Source: Verrucomicrobiia bacterium
Lineage (GTDB): Bacteria; Verrucomicrobiota; Verrucomicrobiia; Verrucomicrobiales; Akkermansiaceae
DNA length: 53,507 nt
NCBI GenBank assembly: GCA_030430455.1
Contig: JAUIJB010000019.1
Location: forward strand, 1 to 53,507
Reading direction: 5' to 3'
Numbering within the stretch: the first letter of the stretch is position 1; every line of letters starts with the position of its first letter. Below are positions 1 to 9,691 of the stretch, in pieces. A program made the position numbers and the translations under genes. The notes beneath the pieces were generated by a model that made no database searches, was not told the DNA's origin, and saw nothing but the letters and a program-made list of their open reading frames with translations.

Positions 1-570
1 CTCATCCATGATCCTCCCTGTGTTGAACCGGTCCAGCCGGTGGCGGGTCGCGAGGCTGGCGTGGCGGCCGTCGGGGAGCTCGACCGACTGGTCCGCGTAC
101 CACTCGTCCTCGGGCAGCTCGCCGTTGAGCTCGGCCCAGGGGACGAAGACGGTGAGGTAGAGCCGGCCGCCGGGCCGGAGCAGGCGGTGGAAGTTCGCCA
201 CGGCGGCGGCGGGGTCGCCGGCAAGCTGCAGGGTGAAGGCCGGGACCAGCAGGTTGGCGTAGGGCCGCAGCGGCCCGTCCGACGGAAAGCTCGCCATGTC
301 GCCGTGGTGCAGGACCGCCTCCAGCCCGGCATCCGCTGCGGCCCGGCGACAGAGCTCGAGCATCTCGGCCGAGGAGTCGATGCCCTCCACCGCGTGGCCC
401 TTCGCGAGCAGCGGGAGCAGCAGGCGTCCCGAGCCGCAGCCGACCTCGAGCGAGTTCCCCGGGTGTCCGCTGAGCAGGGCGTCGAGCCACTCGAGCTCGG
501 GCACGCCCTCCTCGGCGTCCCAGAAGGCGTCGTGGAGCTGGGCTTCGAGCGAGGTGTAGGACCCGGGCAT
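1..570 (-). CDS. Class I SAM-dependent methyltransferase, 3' end outside window
   Basis: The reading frame runs from the ATG at 570 to the window edge, giving 190 residues. The glycine-rich SAM-binding motif LEVGCGSG lies at residues 41-48, followed by the acidic strand end VEGIDSSAEM and later the strand FHRLLRPGGRLYLTVF, a typical class I methyltransferase order. The C-terminus is missing, so substrate (small molecule or protein) cannot be named. A gene on the plus strand starts 53 bp away, so this is a divergent pair and the promoters must be in 571-623. The methyltransferase fold is well supported; the function is not. Confidence 0.85.
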   Translation of the reverse strand, partial: MPGSYTSLEAQLHDAFWDAEEGVPELEWLDALLSGHPGNSLEVGCGSGRLLLPLLAKGHAVEGIDSSAEMLELCRRAAADAGLEAVLHHGDMASFPSDGPLRPYANLLVPAFTLQLAGDPAAAVANFHRLLRPGGRLYLTVFVPWAELNGELPEDEWYADQSVELPDGRHASLATRHRLDRFNTGRIMDE

Positions 571-623
571 GCACGCGGATTCTCATTGAGTGCCGGCAGC
601 CCTTCAATGATCGTCTCGCCATC

Positions 624-1001
624 ATGGAGGATTCCCGCAGACATGTCGCCGGCGACGCATTGGCCTGCGCCGCCACGGTGATCGTGCTCATCCTGGTCAG
701 CGCCTGGGCGATGGTCACGATCCAGCAGGTCCGTGGCATGGCCGGGATGTATGTCGAGATGGGGGTGCAGCTGCCGGCGGTCACCCGCCTCATTTTCCAG
801 CCGGCGGTGGGCCTCGTGCTGCGTGGCCTCGTCATCCTCGCCCTGCTTGGCGGCTTCGCCGTCCTCGCCCTGGTCCGCGACCGACTGCGGGCGCTGGTCT
901 ACACCCTGGTCATCGCCTTCCTGACCGGGCTGCTGGCGATGGCGCTCCACGCCGTCGCGGTGCTGCCCCTCTTCAAGATGATCCAGCAGCTGGGTCAGTA
1001 G
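624..1001 (+). CDS. Small membrane protein, three predicted transmembrane helices
   Basis: A 125-residue protein with hydrophobic segments at about residues 10-32, 60-84 and 90-113 and short polar loops. The loop MYVEMGVQLPAVTRLI between helices 1 and 2 resembles a stretch seen in type II secretion inner-membrane (GspF-like) proteins, but the protein is far too short to be GspF, so I take this only as a topology cue. No catalytic motif is visible. It ends 16 bp before the stop codon of the convergent antiporter gene, leaving almost no room for a terminator. Function unknown. Confidence 0.7.
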   Translation: MEDSRRHVAGDALACAATVIVLILVSAWAMVTIQQVRGMAGMYVEMGVQLPAVTRLIFQPAVGLVLRGLVILALLGGFAVLALVRDRLRALVYTLVIAFLTGLLAMALHAVAVLPLFKMIQQLGQ

Positions 1002-1017
1002 CGGGCCGGCAGAGGCC

Positions 1018-2985
1018 TCACGGCAGCTTGGGGGAGTCGTCCTCCTTGCCCTTGCTGCCACCGTTGCCGCCGCCATTGCCGTCCTCGGCCCCCTCGGGAA
1101 CCAGCACGTAGAGCGTGGTCCCGGGTGCCACCTTGTCGAGCTCGGCGGGTGCCGGCTGAAGCACCTTGTCGGCGCCCTCCATGAACAGGATCACCGCGGA
1201 CTGGTTCTGGTAGGTGAGCCGGAAGTCCTCGAGGGTGAAGACCTCGGTGATGTTCGACTTCTTCACCGCGGCGCCCTCGAAGGTGAGCCCCTGCAGCCGC
1301 GAGTGGGTCGGGCTGCCGGTGAAGCAGATCCGCCCGCGCAGCTCGGACGACGCGGTGGTCTTGTGGTGGCGGTCCTTGTCGTGCGGCGCGAGCTGCCACA
1401 CCCCGGCGCGTCCGAAGGCATGGACGAAGCGCGAGGTCGCCAGCGAGTTGACCTCGTCGTTCGGCGTCCCGGCGATCAGGTGGCCGAGGCCATTGAAATC
1501 GAGCTCCTCCTCGGCGAACTCCGAGAGGATGTTGGCACGGTGGGCCTCCAGGCCGAGCATCTTCGCCGCCGAGATGTTGGCGTAGTTGGTGTCGAGCAGG
1601 AGGACCCGGTGGCCGTTGTCCTTGAGGGTCTTGGCGGCGAGGCGCGCCCAGGCGTCGGCGCCGGCGAAGAGGATCCCGGTCGGGTTCTTCACCGCCAGCT
1701 CGAGCCGCCGCGCCAGCGGCGCCGCGGTCAGGCCGTAGACCGCGACCGTGCCGATGATCACCAGGAAGACCAGCGCGACCAGCTCGTTGGCCTGGGCGGT
1801 GATGACCTCGGAGAGCCCGGGCTCGAAGCGCCCGGCGGCGGCGGCCTCCTCGAACTCGAGGGCGAAGATCGAGATCACCGCGGCGGCGACGATGCCGCGC
1901 GGCGCGAGGAAGGCGATGAAGATCCGCTCGGCGGCGGTGATGCGCCTGGACCCGATCAGGCCGAGGAAGACCGACAGCGGGCGGCCGACGACGATCAGGA
2001 AGGCGAGCAGGGCGAGTCCCTTGAACAGGGTTCCCTGCAGGTCCTCGAGGGCGATGCGCCCCGACAGCACGATGAACAGCAGCGAGATGATCAGCACGCG
2101 CAGGTTCTCCTTGAACTCGAGGATGTGGCGGACCGAGACGCTCTTCTGGTTGGCCAGGGCGATGCCGAGGACGGTCACCGTCAGCAGCCCGGCCTCCTTC
2201 TCGAAGTAGTTCGATCCGGTGAAGCAGACCGCGACCACGCCGAGCAGGAACACCGGCTGCAGGTAGTCGGGGATGTGGTGGTGCTTGAGCAGCCACTCGA
2301 CCGCCTTGGCGACCAGCAGGGCGCCGAGCACGCCGACGACGATCATCTTGAGCAGCGCCACGCCGATCTCGGTCCACGCCGCGCCGGCGTTGCTGGCGAG
2401 GGCGACGCGGAACACCAGCACCGCGAGGATCGCGCCGATGGGGTCGACCACGATGCCCTCCCACTTGATGATCGAGGCGACCTTGCGGATCGGGTTGACG
2501 TGGCGCAGCAGCGGCGCGATGACCGTGGGCCCGGTCACCGTGAGGATCGCACCGGTGAGCGCGGCCAGGCGCGGGTCGTAGTCGAGCGCGAGCCACATGA
2601 ACAGCCCGGTCAGGGCGAAGGACAGCAGCACGGTGATCGTGCACAGGCGCAGGATCGGAACGCCCGGCTCGCGCAGCTCGGAGAACTTCAGCGTCAGGCC
2701 GCCCTCGAAGAGGATGATCGCCACGAACAGGCCGACCGCCGACAGCAGCGGGCTGCCGTGGCCGTCGCCGACGGCGAGGAAGTCGTCGATGCGGACCCCG
2801 GTCCACTGGCCGAGGCCGAAGCCGAAGGCGAGCAGGAGGAGGATCGACGGCAGCTTGAGGCGCCAGGCGAACCACTGGGCGATCACGCCGAGGGCGAGGA
2901 CCAGGGTCAGGTAGACCAGCGGGGACATGTCATGGCCCGTGGTCGCGGCAAGAATCAGCAGGTCGCCCATGCGCCGGCATTCCAA
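1018..2985 (-). CDS. Cation/proton antiporter (CPA family) with C-terminal RCK/TrkA-N-like domain
   Basis: A 655-residue protein. About 12 hydrophobic segments occupy the first 430 residues and include the antiporter signature LTVTGPTVIAPLLRHVNP and a repeated amphipathic pattern typical of NhaP/KefB-type exchangers of Na+ or K+ for H+. From about residue 450 a cytosolic domain begins like TrkA-N (GILFAGADAWARLAAKTL, then VLLLDTNY), though its glycine loop is degenerate, so nucleotide binding may be altered. The Gly/Asn-rich C-terminal tail after residue 635 is low complexity. The start is uncertain: the ATG at 2928 (MSPLVYL) begins right before helix 1 and may be the real one. It is divergent from dgt. 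Confidence 0.88.
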   Translation of the reverse strand: MECRRMGDLLILAATTGHDMSPLVYLTLVLALGVIAQWFAWRLKLPSILLLLAFGFGLGQWTGVRIDDFLAVGDGHGSPLLSAVGLFVAIILFEGGLTLKFSELREPGVPILRLCTITVLLSFALTGLFMWLALDYDPRLAALTGAILTVTGPTVIAPLLRHVNPIRKVASIIKWEGIVVDPIGAILAVLVFRVALASNAGAAWTEIGVALLKMIVVGVLGALLVAKAVEWLLKHHHIPDYLQPVFLLGVVAVCFTGSNYFEKEAGLLTVTVLGIALANQKSVSVRHILEFKENLRVLIISLLFIVLSGRIALEDLQGTLFKGLALLAFLIVVGRPLSVFLGLIGSRRITAAERIFIAFLAPRGIVAAAVISIFALEFEEAAAAGRFEPGLSEVITAQANELVALVFLVIIGTVAVYGLTAAPLARRLELAVKNPTGILFAGADAWARLAAKTLKDNGHRVLLLDTNYANISAAKMLGLEAHRANILSEFAEEELDFNGLGHLIAGTPNDEVNSLATSRFVHAFGRAGVWQLAPHDKDRHHKTTASSELRGRICFTGSPTHSRLQGLTFEGAAVKKSNITEVFTLEDFRLTYQNQSAVILFMEGADKVLQPAPAELDKVAPGTTLYVLVPEGAEDGNGGGNGGSKGKEDDSPKLP

Positions 2986-3082
2986 CGGCTGCCGCGGGGC
3001 AGGGCGATGGAAAAATCGGCCTCACGGCGCCGCGGCCACAAATGTTTTGCCGCTGGCAGGCGGCCCCTCCTTACTCCTTTTC

Positions 3083-4369
3083 ATGAACCGCTTCTACAAC
3101 GCCTTTGACAGCGAGCGGATGTCGGGGCGGGGGGACGAGGGGGACTTCCGCAGCCCGTTCCAGATCGACCGCGACCGGGTCCTCCACACGCCGACCTTCC
3201 GGCGCCTGCAGAACAAGACCCAGGTCTTCTGGAGCGGCGAGTATGACTTCTACCGCACGCGGCTGACGCACTCCCTCGAGGTGGCCCAGATCGGCCGCTC
3301 GATCTGCCACTTCCTGCGGGTCCAGGGCGACCCGCTGGGCGCGGACTTCTTCGTCGATCCCGACCTGGTCGAGGCCGCCTGCCTGTCGCACGACCTCGGC
3401 CACCCGCCCTTCGGCCACGCCGGCGAGCGCACGCTCAACCACCTGATGGCGCGCTGGGGCGGCTTCGAGGGCAACGCCCAGACCCTGCGGCTGCTCGGCG
3501 AGCGGATCTTCTCCGCCCGGCGGACCGGGATGGACCCGACGCGGGCCTTCGTCGACTCGGTGCTCAAGTACAAGTCGCTGTGGAGCGAGCGCCGGCGGCT
3601 GGCCGGGGAGCCCCCGGAGAACCATTTCCTCTACGACTTCCAGCACGAAACGCTCGACTGGGCGATGGGCGGGCGCGACTTTCCGGCCGAGCTGCCGCCC
3701 GGCGACGCGCGCGACGGGTTCAAGTCGATCGAGTGCCAGATCATGGACTGGGCCGACGACACCGCCTACTCGCTCAACGACCTGTCCGACTCGGTGCGCG
3801 CCGGCTTCCTCAACCTCGAGCGCGTCGAGCGCTGGGCCGAGCGCAGCGGCGAGGACTGCGGCGAGGGCTCCCCGCTGGGCGACCTGATGAAGGCGATCCG
3901 CGGCGGCCGGGTCGACCCCTTTGTCGGCAAGCGGATCGGCCGCTACATCCAGTCGGTGCGGCTCGCCGAGGACAGCAACATCCTCAGCGGCGAGACCAAC
4001 CGGCACCGCTTCCGGCTCGAGGTCGACCCCGCGGTCCGCGCCGAGTCGAAGGTCTTCAAGCGCCTCGCCTTCGAGGTCGTGTTCCTCTCGCCGCAGCTCA
4101 AGCAGCTCGAGCACAAGGGCAGCGTCCTGCTGCGCCGGCTGTGGGAGGTGCTCGAGACCCGCTACGTCCGCGACGAGGCCATCGACGGCCAGCACTTCCA
4201 GCTGCTCCCCGAGGACGCCGCGGAGGAGATCGCCGCCGCCGACGACGAGGCCGCCCGCGCGCGGCTGGTCTGCGACTTCCTCGCCGGCATGACCGACGGC
4301 TACGCCGCGCGGCTCTACAAGCGCCTGTTCACCCCCGACTTCGGGTCGATCGGCGACCTCGTGGGATAG
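3083..4369 (+). CDS. dgt: Deoxyguanosinetriphosphate triphosphohydrolase-like protein
   Basis: A 428-residue HD-domain phosphohydrolase expected to split dGTP or other dNTPs into nucleoside and triphosphate. The family opening (R.PFQIDRDRVLHTPTFRRLQNKTQVF) is followed by the HD metal ligands: His in TRLTHSLEV, His-Asp in SHDLGHPPFGHAGE, and a later Asp in MDWADDTAYSLNDL. These are all hallmarks of Dgt. I chose the ATG at 3083 because the family N-terminus MNRFYNAFDSERMS begins there, although the frame stays open upstream to 2927. The bases before this ATG (CTCCTTTTC) contain no Shine-Dalgarno sequence. The next gene, clpB, is 219 bp downstream. Confidence 0.93.
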   Translation: MNRFYNAFDSERMSGRGDEGDFRSPFQIDRDRVLHTPTFRRLQNKTQVFWSGEYDFYRTRLTHSLEVAQIGRSICHFLRVQGDPLGADFFVDPDLVEAACLSHDLGHPPFGHAGERTLNHLMARWGGFEGNAQTLRLLGERIFSARRTGMDPTRAFVDSVLKYKSLWSERRRLAGEPPENHFLYDFQHETLDWAMGGRDFPAELPPGDARDGFKSIECQIMDWADDTAYSLNDLSDSVRAGFLNLERVERWAERSGEDCGEGSPLGDLMKAIRGGRVDPFVGKRIGRYIQSVRLAEDSNILSGETNRHRFRLEVDPAVRAESKVFKRLAFEVVFLSPQLKQLEHKGSVLLRRLWEVLETRYVRDEAIDGQHFQLLPEDAAEEIAAADDEAARARLVCDFLAGMTDGYAARLYKRLFTPDFGSIGDLVG

Positions 4370-4588
4370 GGGAGCATGGTTTCACGGGCTGCTTCGACGG
4401 GCCCGGGCTTCGCTCGCGGCTCGTTGAGCCGACCGTTCGATTCCAAGATCCGGGCCAGATCATAACAGGTATTTCGATCAAATTATTTGAATAAAGTTCC
4501 TGCTATGACATCCAAGGGGCAGCAAATGGCTTGGAAGGCGTGGCGCCGACTTGGCCCCGTGGAAAAACTCGCTTAGAAAGACAAACGT
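4370..4588 (+). promoter_or_regulatory. dgt-clpB intergenic region with AT-rich tract and a heat-shock-like promoter candidate
   Basis: This gap contains the only strongly AT-rich stretch nearby (about 4460-4510), a plausible core promoter region. At 4528-4560 GGCTTGGAA is followed about 18 bases later by CCCCGT, loosely like a sigma-32 promoter (CTTGAA, CCCCAT), and it ends about 28 bases before the clpB ATG. The spacing is longer than the usual 13-17. No CIRCE (TTAGCACTC inverted repeat) is present. This is a weak pattern match only. Confidence 0.3.
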
Positions 4589-7165
4589 ATGGGACTCGAA
4601 AAGATCACCCTGAAGCTCCAGGAAGCCCTGCAGGCGGCCCAGCGGCTGGCCAGCAAGTCGGCCCACCCGGAGTTGAAGAGCGCGCACGTGCTGCTGGCCC
4701 TGCTGCAGCAGGAGGGCGGCATCATCGTGCCGATCCTGCAGAAGGCGGGAGTCGACGTGACGCGACTGAAGGCGGCCGTGCTCTCGGCCCTCGACAAGGA
4801 GCCGCGCCAGCAGGGCGCGAGCACCCACCCGCAGCTCAGCTACGGCCTGCGGTCAACCTTCGACGCCGCGGACGAGATCCGCGAGTCGATGGGCGACGAG
4901 TATCTCTCCGTCGAGCACTTCCTGCTCGGCGCGCTGAAGGCGGACTCGCCGGCCGGCAAGCTCCTCGCCGATGCCGGCCTGACCGAGCAGTCGGCGAAGG
5001 AGGCGCTCGAGGGCGTGCGCGGTGCGCAGAAGGTCACCGACGAGAACCCCGAGGGGAAATACCAGACCCTCGAGAAGTACGGCACCGACCTCACCGCGCG
5101 GGCCCGCGAGGGCAAGATCGACCCGGTGATCGGCCGCGACACCGAGATCCGCCGGGTGCTCCAGGTGCTGTCACGCCGCACCAAGAACAACCCGGTGCTG
5201 ATCGGCGAGCCCGGGGTCGGCAAGACCGCCATCGTCGAGGGGCTGGCGCGGCGCATCGTGTCGGGCGACGTGCCGGACGCGATGAAGAACAAGCGGATCA
5301 TCGCGATGGACCTCGGCGGCATGCTCGCCGGGGCGAAGTACCGCGGCGAGTTCGAGGACCGCCTCAAGGCCTTCCTCAAGGAGGTCACCGAGTCGGAGGG
5401 CGAGATCGTCCTGTTCATCGACGAGCTCCACACGATCGTCGGCGCCGGGGCCAGCGAGGGGGCGGTCGACGCCTCCAACCTGCTCAAGCCGCAGCTGGCG
5501 CGCGGCGAGCTGCACACCATCGGCGCGACCACGCTCGACGAGTACCGCAAGCACGTCGAGAAGGACGCCGCGCTCGAGCGGCGCTTCCAGCCGGTGATGG
5601 TCGGCGAGCCCTCGGTCGAGGACACCGTGGCCATCCTGCGCGGCCTGAAGGAGCGCTACGAGGTGCACCACGGCGTGCGCATCCAGGACAATGCCCTGGT
5701 CGCCGCGGCGGCGCTCTCCGACCGCTACATCTCCGACCGCTTCCTGCCCGACAAGGCGGTGGACCTGGTCGATGAGGCCGCCTCGCGGCTCAAGATCGAG
5801 CTCGACTCGATGCCGACCGAGATCGACGAGGTCGAGCGCCAGATCATGCAGCTCGAGATGGAGAAGAAGGCGCTCGAGAAGGAGAGCGACAAGGCCTCCG
5901 CGGCGCGGCTCGGGAAGGTCACCGAGGAGCAGGCCAACCTGCGCGAGCAGTCGGCCGGCCTGATGGCGCAGTGGCGCAACGAGAAGGAGGTCATCGAGAA
6001 GGTGCGCGAGCAGCAGACCCGCATCGACACCCTCAAGACCGAGGCCGAGCAGGCCAAGCGGATCGGCGACCTGACGCGGGCCTCGGAGCTCACCTACGGC
6101 GCCCTGCCGGAGGCCGAGAAGGCGCTCGACGAGGCCCAGGCCGATCTCGCCGCGCTGCAGCAGAGCGGCGCGATCCTCAAGGAGGAGGTCACCGAGGAGG
6201 ACATCTCCCGGGTGGTCTCGTCGTGGACCGGCATCCCGGTGTCGCGGCTGCAGGAGGGCGAGAAGGAGAAGCTCGTCCACATGGAGCAGCGCCTCGGCGA
6301 GCGCGTCGTCGGCCAGAAGAAGGCCGTCGAGGCGGTGTCCAACGCCGTGCGCCGCGCCCGCGCCGGGCTGCAGGACGAGAACCGGCCGATCGGCTCGTTC
6401 CTGTTCCTCGGCCCGACCGGGGTCGGCAAGACCGAGCTGTCCAAGGCGCTCGCGGAGTTCCTCTTCGACGACGAGGGCGCGATGATCCGCATCGACATGT
6501 CCGAGTACATGGAGAAGCACAGCGTCGCCCGGCTGATCGGCGCGCCGCCCGGCTACGTCGGCTACGACGAGGGCGGCCAGCTTTCCGAGCACGTCCGGCG
6601 CAAGCCGTACTCGGTGGTGCTCTTCGACGAGATCGAGAAGGCCCACCCGGACGTCTTCAACGTGCTCCTGCAGGTGCTCGACGACGGCCGCATCACCGAC
6701 GGCCAGGGCCGCACGGTGGACTTCCGCAACACCGTGCTGATCATGACCTCGAACATCGGCTCGCAGTTCATCCTCGGCGAGGACAACGCCGAGCAGCGCG
6801 AGGCCAAGGTGCTGGAGTCGCTGCGCGGGCACTTCCGTCCCGAGTTCCTCAACCGGGTGGACGAGATCATCATCTTCGACCGCCTCGAGCGAGGCGAGCT
6901 GACGACGATCGTCGACCTGCAGCTCGACCGCGTGCGCCGGCGCATGGCCAAGCAGGGCCTGGGACTGGCACTCAGCGGGGAGGCCAAGGAGTTCCTCGCC
7001 AACCAGGGCTACGACCCAGTCTACGGGGCGCGGCCGCTCAAGCGGGCGATCCAGCGCCACCTGCTCGACGAGCTCTCGCTCGACCTGCTCGACGGCAAGT
7101 TCGTCGACGGCGACGTGGTCAGGGCCGAGCTGGAGGACGGCAGGATCGTGTTCCGCAAGGAGTGA
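4589..7165 (+). CDS. clpB: ClpB protein disaggregase (AAA+ chaperone)
   Basis: An 858-residue cytosolic hexameric disaggregase that works with DnaK to resolubilise aggregated proteins. It has the Clp N-domain (residues 1-145), AAA+ domain 1 with Walker [10 protein letters not shown] near 206 and Walker [10 protein letters not shown], the long M-domain coiled coil at about 400-530 that separates ClpB from ClpA/C, and AAA+ domain 2 with Walker [10 protein letters not shown] near 608 and sensor residues. The C-terminal ClpB small domain ends with [15 protein letters not shown]. Length and domain order are full and standard. There is no clear Shine-Dalgarno before the ATG. A strong hairpin follows the stop. 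Confidence 0.98.
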   Translation: MGLEKITLKLQEALQAAQRLASKSAHPELKSAHVLLALLQQEGGIIVPILQKAGVDVTRLKAAVLSALDKEPRQQGASTHPQLSYGLRSTFDAADEIRESMGDEYLSVEHFLLGALKADSPAGKLLADAGLTEQSAKEALEGVRGAQKVTDENPEGKYQTLEKYGTDLTARAREGKIDPVIGRDTEIRRVLQVLSRRTKNNPVLIGEPGVGKTAIVEGLARRIVSGDVPDAMKNKRIIAMDLGGMLAGAKYRGEFEDRLKAFLKEVTESEGEIVLFIDELHTIVGAGASEGAVDASNLLKPQLARGELHTIGATTLDEYRKHVEKDAALERRFQPVMVGEPSVEDTVAILRGLKERYEVHHGVRIQDNALVAAAALSDRYISDRFLPDKAVDLVDEAASRLKIELDSMPTEIDEVERQIMQLEMEKKALEKESDKASAARLGKVTEEQANLREQSAGLMAQWRNEKEVIEKVREQQTRIDTLKTEAEQAKRIGDLTRASELTYGALPEAEKALDEAQADLAALQQSGAILKEEVTEEDISRVVSSWTGIPVSRLQEGEKEKLVHMEQRLGERVVGQKKAVEAVSNAVRRARAGLQDENRPIGSFLFLGPTGVGKTELSKALAEFLFDDEGAMIRIDMSEYMEKHSVARLIGAPPGYVGYDEGGQLSEHVRRKPYSVVLFDEIEKAHPDVFNVLLQVLDDGRITDGQGRTVDFRNTVLIMTSNIGSQFILGEDNAEQREAKVLESLRGHFRPEFLNRVDEIIIFDRLERGELTTIVDLQLDRVRRRMAKQGLGLALSGEAKEFLANQGYDPVYGARPLKRAIQRHLLDELSLDLLDGKFVDGDVVRAELEDGRIVFRKE

Positions 7166-7176
7166 GGCCGCTCCAA

Positions 7177-7203
7177 ACCGGGCACGAGATTCTCGTGCCC
7201 GGT
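7177..7203 (+). terminator. Perfect 12-bp hairpin after clpB
   Basis: ACCGGGCACGAG and CTCGTGCCCGGT form a perfect 12-bp stem with an ATT loop, 11 bp after the clpB stop. No U-tract follows (GCGCGC), so it is either a non-canonical terminator or a 3' mRNA stabiliser. The next gene starts 30 bp later. Confidence 0.7.
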
Positions 7204-7233
7204 CGCGCGCCGCCGGGCTAGCCTCGCGGCGCG

Positions 7234-8421
7234 ATGTTTGCCTGCCCGAACTGCGACGACACCGCCCTGGTGAAGGGCCGGACCGCGGCCGGCCTGCTGT
7301 GGGGCTGCCCGGACTGCGACGGCCGGGCGATCACCCTGAGCATGCTCAGGCGGCAGGCACCGGTCGAGTATGTCGGCGCCCTGTGGCGGCAGGTCCGGGC
7401 GGCCTCCGACGGTTTCCGCTCGCCCAAGGACTGTCCGTCATGCCGCCGGCGCATGGTCGAGGTGGCCTCGCCAGCGCCGGTCGAGGGCATCGAGCTCGAC
7501 GTCTGCGATGCCTGCCACTTCGTCTGGTTCGACCCCGGCGAGCTCGACTCGCTGCCGCGGCCGGATGCGGTCGCGGTGGAGCCGGAACCGGAGCTGGATC
7601 CGCGGGTCCGCCAGCAGGTCGCCATCGCCCGGGCGGGGCAGATGAGGGAGCTGGCGGAAGAGCCGCTGGCGCCCCCGGGTGAGTGGTGGCAGGTCGTCTG
7701 CAGCCTGCTCGGGATGCCGGTGGAGGAGCGCGCCGAGCGGGTCACCGCCTGGCCGCTGCTGACCTGGTCGCTGGGACTGGCGATGGTGCTGGTCACCGTC
7801 GGCGGGATGGTCGGCGGCAACCTCGGCGAGCTGATCCGCGACTTCGGACTGCTCCCCTCGGACTGGGGCCGTCACCACGGCCTGACCTTCCTGACCAGCC
7901 TGGTCCTCCATGGCGGCGTGGTCCACCTGCTCGGCAACCTCTACTTTCTGCTGGTCTTCGGCGACAACAGCGAGGAGGCGCTGGGCCGGGGGAAGTATGC
8001 CGCGCTGCTGCTGTTGGCCGGGCTGGTCGGTGACCTGTGTCACATGGTGGTCGATCCCAGGGCCTCGACGCCCCTGGTCGGCGCCAGCGGGGCCATCTCG
8101 GGGATCCTCGGCTACTACGCGATGCGCTTTCCGCACGTCCGGATCGTCTACTTCCTCCGCTTCTACTACATCTTCCGTTTCATCCGCCTGAACGTCCGCT
8201 GGGCGCTGGCGATCTGGATCGGCCTGCAGCTGCTCGGCGCCTGGAAGCAGGTCGCGGGCTTCACCAATGTCTCGGCCATCGCCCACCTCGGCGGCGTGGC
8301 CGTGGGCCTCGGCTTCTTCTGGTTCGACCGCTGGTGGAGCGAGCGGGGGACCGTGGAGACCTACCTCGAGAACGGCAGGCTGGTGACCCGGCGGAGGCCG
8401 GGTGGCCCGCCCGGGGGGTGA
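7234..8421 (+). CDS. Rhomboid-family intramembrane serine protease with N-terminal zinc ribbons
   Basis: A 395-residue fusion. The N-terminal 110 residues hold three CxxC pairs (C4/C7, C25/C28, C67/C70) plus C91/C94 in CDACHFVWFDPGELD, a zf-TFIIB-like ribbon. From about residue 170 there are six or more helices of a rhomboid: HGGVVHLLGNLYFL on helix 2, the catalytic Ser285 in GASGAISG, and the catalytic His351 in AHLGG. Both members of the Ser-His dyad are present, so it should be an active protease. The zinc ribbons would sit in the cytosol and may recognise substrates or partners. Separated from clpB by a hairpin; convergent with aguB. Confidence 0.88.
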   Translation: MFACPNCDDTALVKGRTAAGLLWGCPDCDGRAITLSMLRRQAPVEYVGALWRQVRAASDGFRSPKDCPSCRRRMVEVASPAPVEGIELDVCDACHFVWFDPGELDSLPRPDAVAVEPEPELDPRVRQQVAIARAGQMRELAEEPLAPPGEWWQVVCSLLGMPVEERAERVTAWPLLTWSLGLAMVLVTVGGMVGGNLGELIRDFGLLPSDWGRHHGLTFLTSLVLHGGVVHLLGNLYFLLVFGDNSEEALGRGKYAALLLLAGLVGDLCHMVVDPRASTPLVGASGAISGILGYYAMRFPHVRIVYFLRFYYIFRFIRLNVRWALAIWIGLQLLGAWKQVAGFTNVSAIAHLGGVAVGLGFFWFDRWWSERGTVETYLENGRLVTRRRPGGPPGG

Positions 8422-8480
8422 GGGAGCTTCGAGTTTTCTGTCGTGTCCTCGAAGTCGTGGCGCAGGTGTGGCGCATCGCT

Positions 8481-8678
8481 CCTTGGACTGCGTGCGGCTT
8501 GACGCCGCTCTTGCGTGACATGAATGCGCTCGGGCTCGGTATGCCAGGCTCCGGCCCCTCTGGCGGAGTGCCTCCCTCTGCCGTGAACGGAGCATGTCCC
8601 CGGGCTGGATCCCTGCCCGATGAGAGCCCGCTGGAGCGACTCGAGAAAGCGGCGTCGAGCCGCCGCAGTCCAAGGCCT
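8481..8678. repeat. Fold-back repeat, CGGCTTGACGCCGC family
   Basis: The 301-bp gap between two convergent genes holds an inverted pair: CCTTGGACTGCGTGCGGCTT at 8481 and its near-complement ending CCGCCGCAGTCCAAGG at 8678. Each arm also contains its own small palindrome (GCGGC..TTGA..CGCCGC). The same arm sequence recurs near 15621, 45861 and 46351. I see no gene here; short ORFs across it are artefacts of the repeat. Confidence 0.75.
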
Positions 8679-8721
8679 TCGGCAGAAACTCCGGACCCGG
8701 CCGGTCCGGCCACGGGCAAGA

Positions 8722-9579
8722 TCACCCCCGCCAGCGCTTCGCCAGGTCGCCGTAGAGGTCGATCCGGCGGTCGCGGAAGAAGGGCCAGATGCGGCGGAAG
8801 TCCTCGACGGCGGCGAAGTCGATGTCGTGGAGCAGGATCTCCTCGCGCTCGGCCGAGGCGCGGGCGACCACCTCGCCGTAGGGGTTGGCGACGAAGGACT
8901 GGCCCCAGAACTCGGTCTCGCCCTCGGTGCCGACGCGGTTGACGGCGGCGAGGAAGCAGCCGTTGGCGACGGCGTGGCCGCGCTGGACGGTCTCCCAGGC
9001 GGTGTGCTGGGCCGCGCCGAGCTCGGCCTTCTCCTCCGGCAGCCAGCCGATCGCGGTCGGGTAGACCAGCAGCTGGGCCCCACCCAGCGCCATCAGGCGG
9101 GCGGCCTCCGGATACCACTGGTCCCAGCAGATCAGCACGCCGAGCTTGCCGAAGCGGGTGTCCCAGACCGGCCAGTCGGAGTCGCCGGGGGTGAAGAAGA
9201 ACTTTTCCTCGAATCCCGGGTCCTGCGGGATGTGGCTCTTGCGGTAGAGGCCGAGCAGGGAGCCGTCGGCGTCGTGGATCGCCGCGGTGTTGTGATAGAG
9301 CCCCGGTCCGCGCTGCTCGAAGAGCGAGGAGACCAGCACGATGCCCAGCTCGCCGGCCAGCGCGCCGAGGCGCTCGGTGACCGGCCCGGGAAGCGGGTCG
9401 GCGAGGTCGAACAGGACGGGATCCTCGTGACGGCAGAAGTAGGGGGTCAGGAAAAGCTCCTGGGTGACCACGATCCGGGCGCCGTCGGCCGCCGCCCGGC
9501 GGATCAGCTCCTCGTGGCGCGAGAGGGCCTCATCCTTGTCGGGGAAGGCGCGGGACTGCAGGAGGGCGAGCCGTGGCAT
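8722..9579 (-). CDS. aguB: N-carbamoylputrescine amidase (nitrilase superfamily)
   Basis: A 285-residue carbon-nitrogen hydrolase matching AguB, which hydrolyses N-carbamoylputrescine to putrescine, CO2 and ammonia in the agmatine route of polyamine synthesis. The catalytic triad is visible: Glu41 in TQELF, Lys114 in LYRKSHIP and Cys151 in LICWDQWYPEAAR. The segment PGFEEKFFFTPGD and the end FRRIWPFFRDRRIDLY are typical of AguB rather than of other nitrilase-fold enzymes. The ATG at 9579 (MPRLALLQ) fits the family start; the frame stays open to 9705. The usual partner agmatine deiminase is not in the window. Confidence 0.93.
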   Translation of the reverse strand: MPRLALLQSRAFPDKDEALSRHEELIRRAAADGARIVVTQELFLTPYFCRHEDPVLFDLADPLPGPVTERLGALAGELGIVLVSSLFEQRGPGLYHNTAAIHDADGSLLGLYRKSHIPQDPGFEEKFFFTPGDSDWPVWDTRFGKLGVLICWDQWYPEAARLMALGGAQLLVYPTAIGWLPEEKAELGAAQHTAWETVQRGHAVANGCFLAAVNRVGTEGETEFWGQSFVANPYGEVVARASAEREEILLHDIDFAAVEDFRRIWPFFRDRRIDLYGDLAKRWRG

Positions 9580-9691
9580 GGCGCGACGATGGCCGATTCC
9601 GGCCCGGCGGGGCAAGAAATCCGCGGGATTCCACCACCGTGGAGGGAAAATTCGCAGACAAAGGGGGGCTCCGGGGGCATTCTCTTTGTGA

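Noticed and set aside
2..835. 277-codon minus-strand ORF across the window start
   Set aside because: Different frame from the methyltransferase, Arg/Pro/Ala-rich, and it runs over the divergent small membrane gene.
1303..3108. 601-codon plus-strand ORF opposite the antiporter gene
   Set aside because: Antisense shadow of a high-GC gene; the product is almost entirely Arg, Gly, Glu and Asp with no hydrophobic core, while the minus strand encodes a clear antiporter.
4370..4588. CIRCE/HrcA operator upstream of clpB
   Set aside because: No TTAGCACTC-N9-GAGTGCTAA or close variant found.
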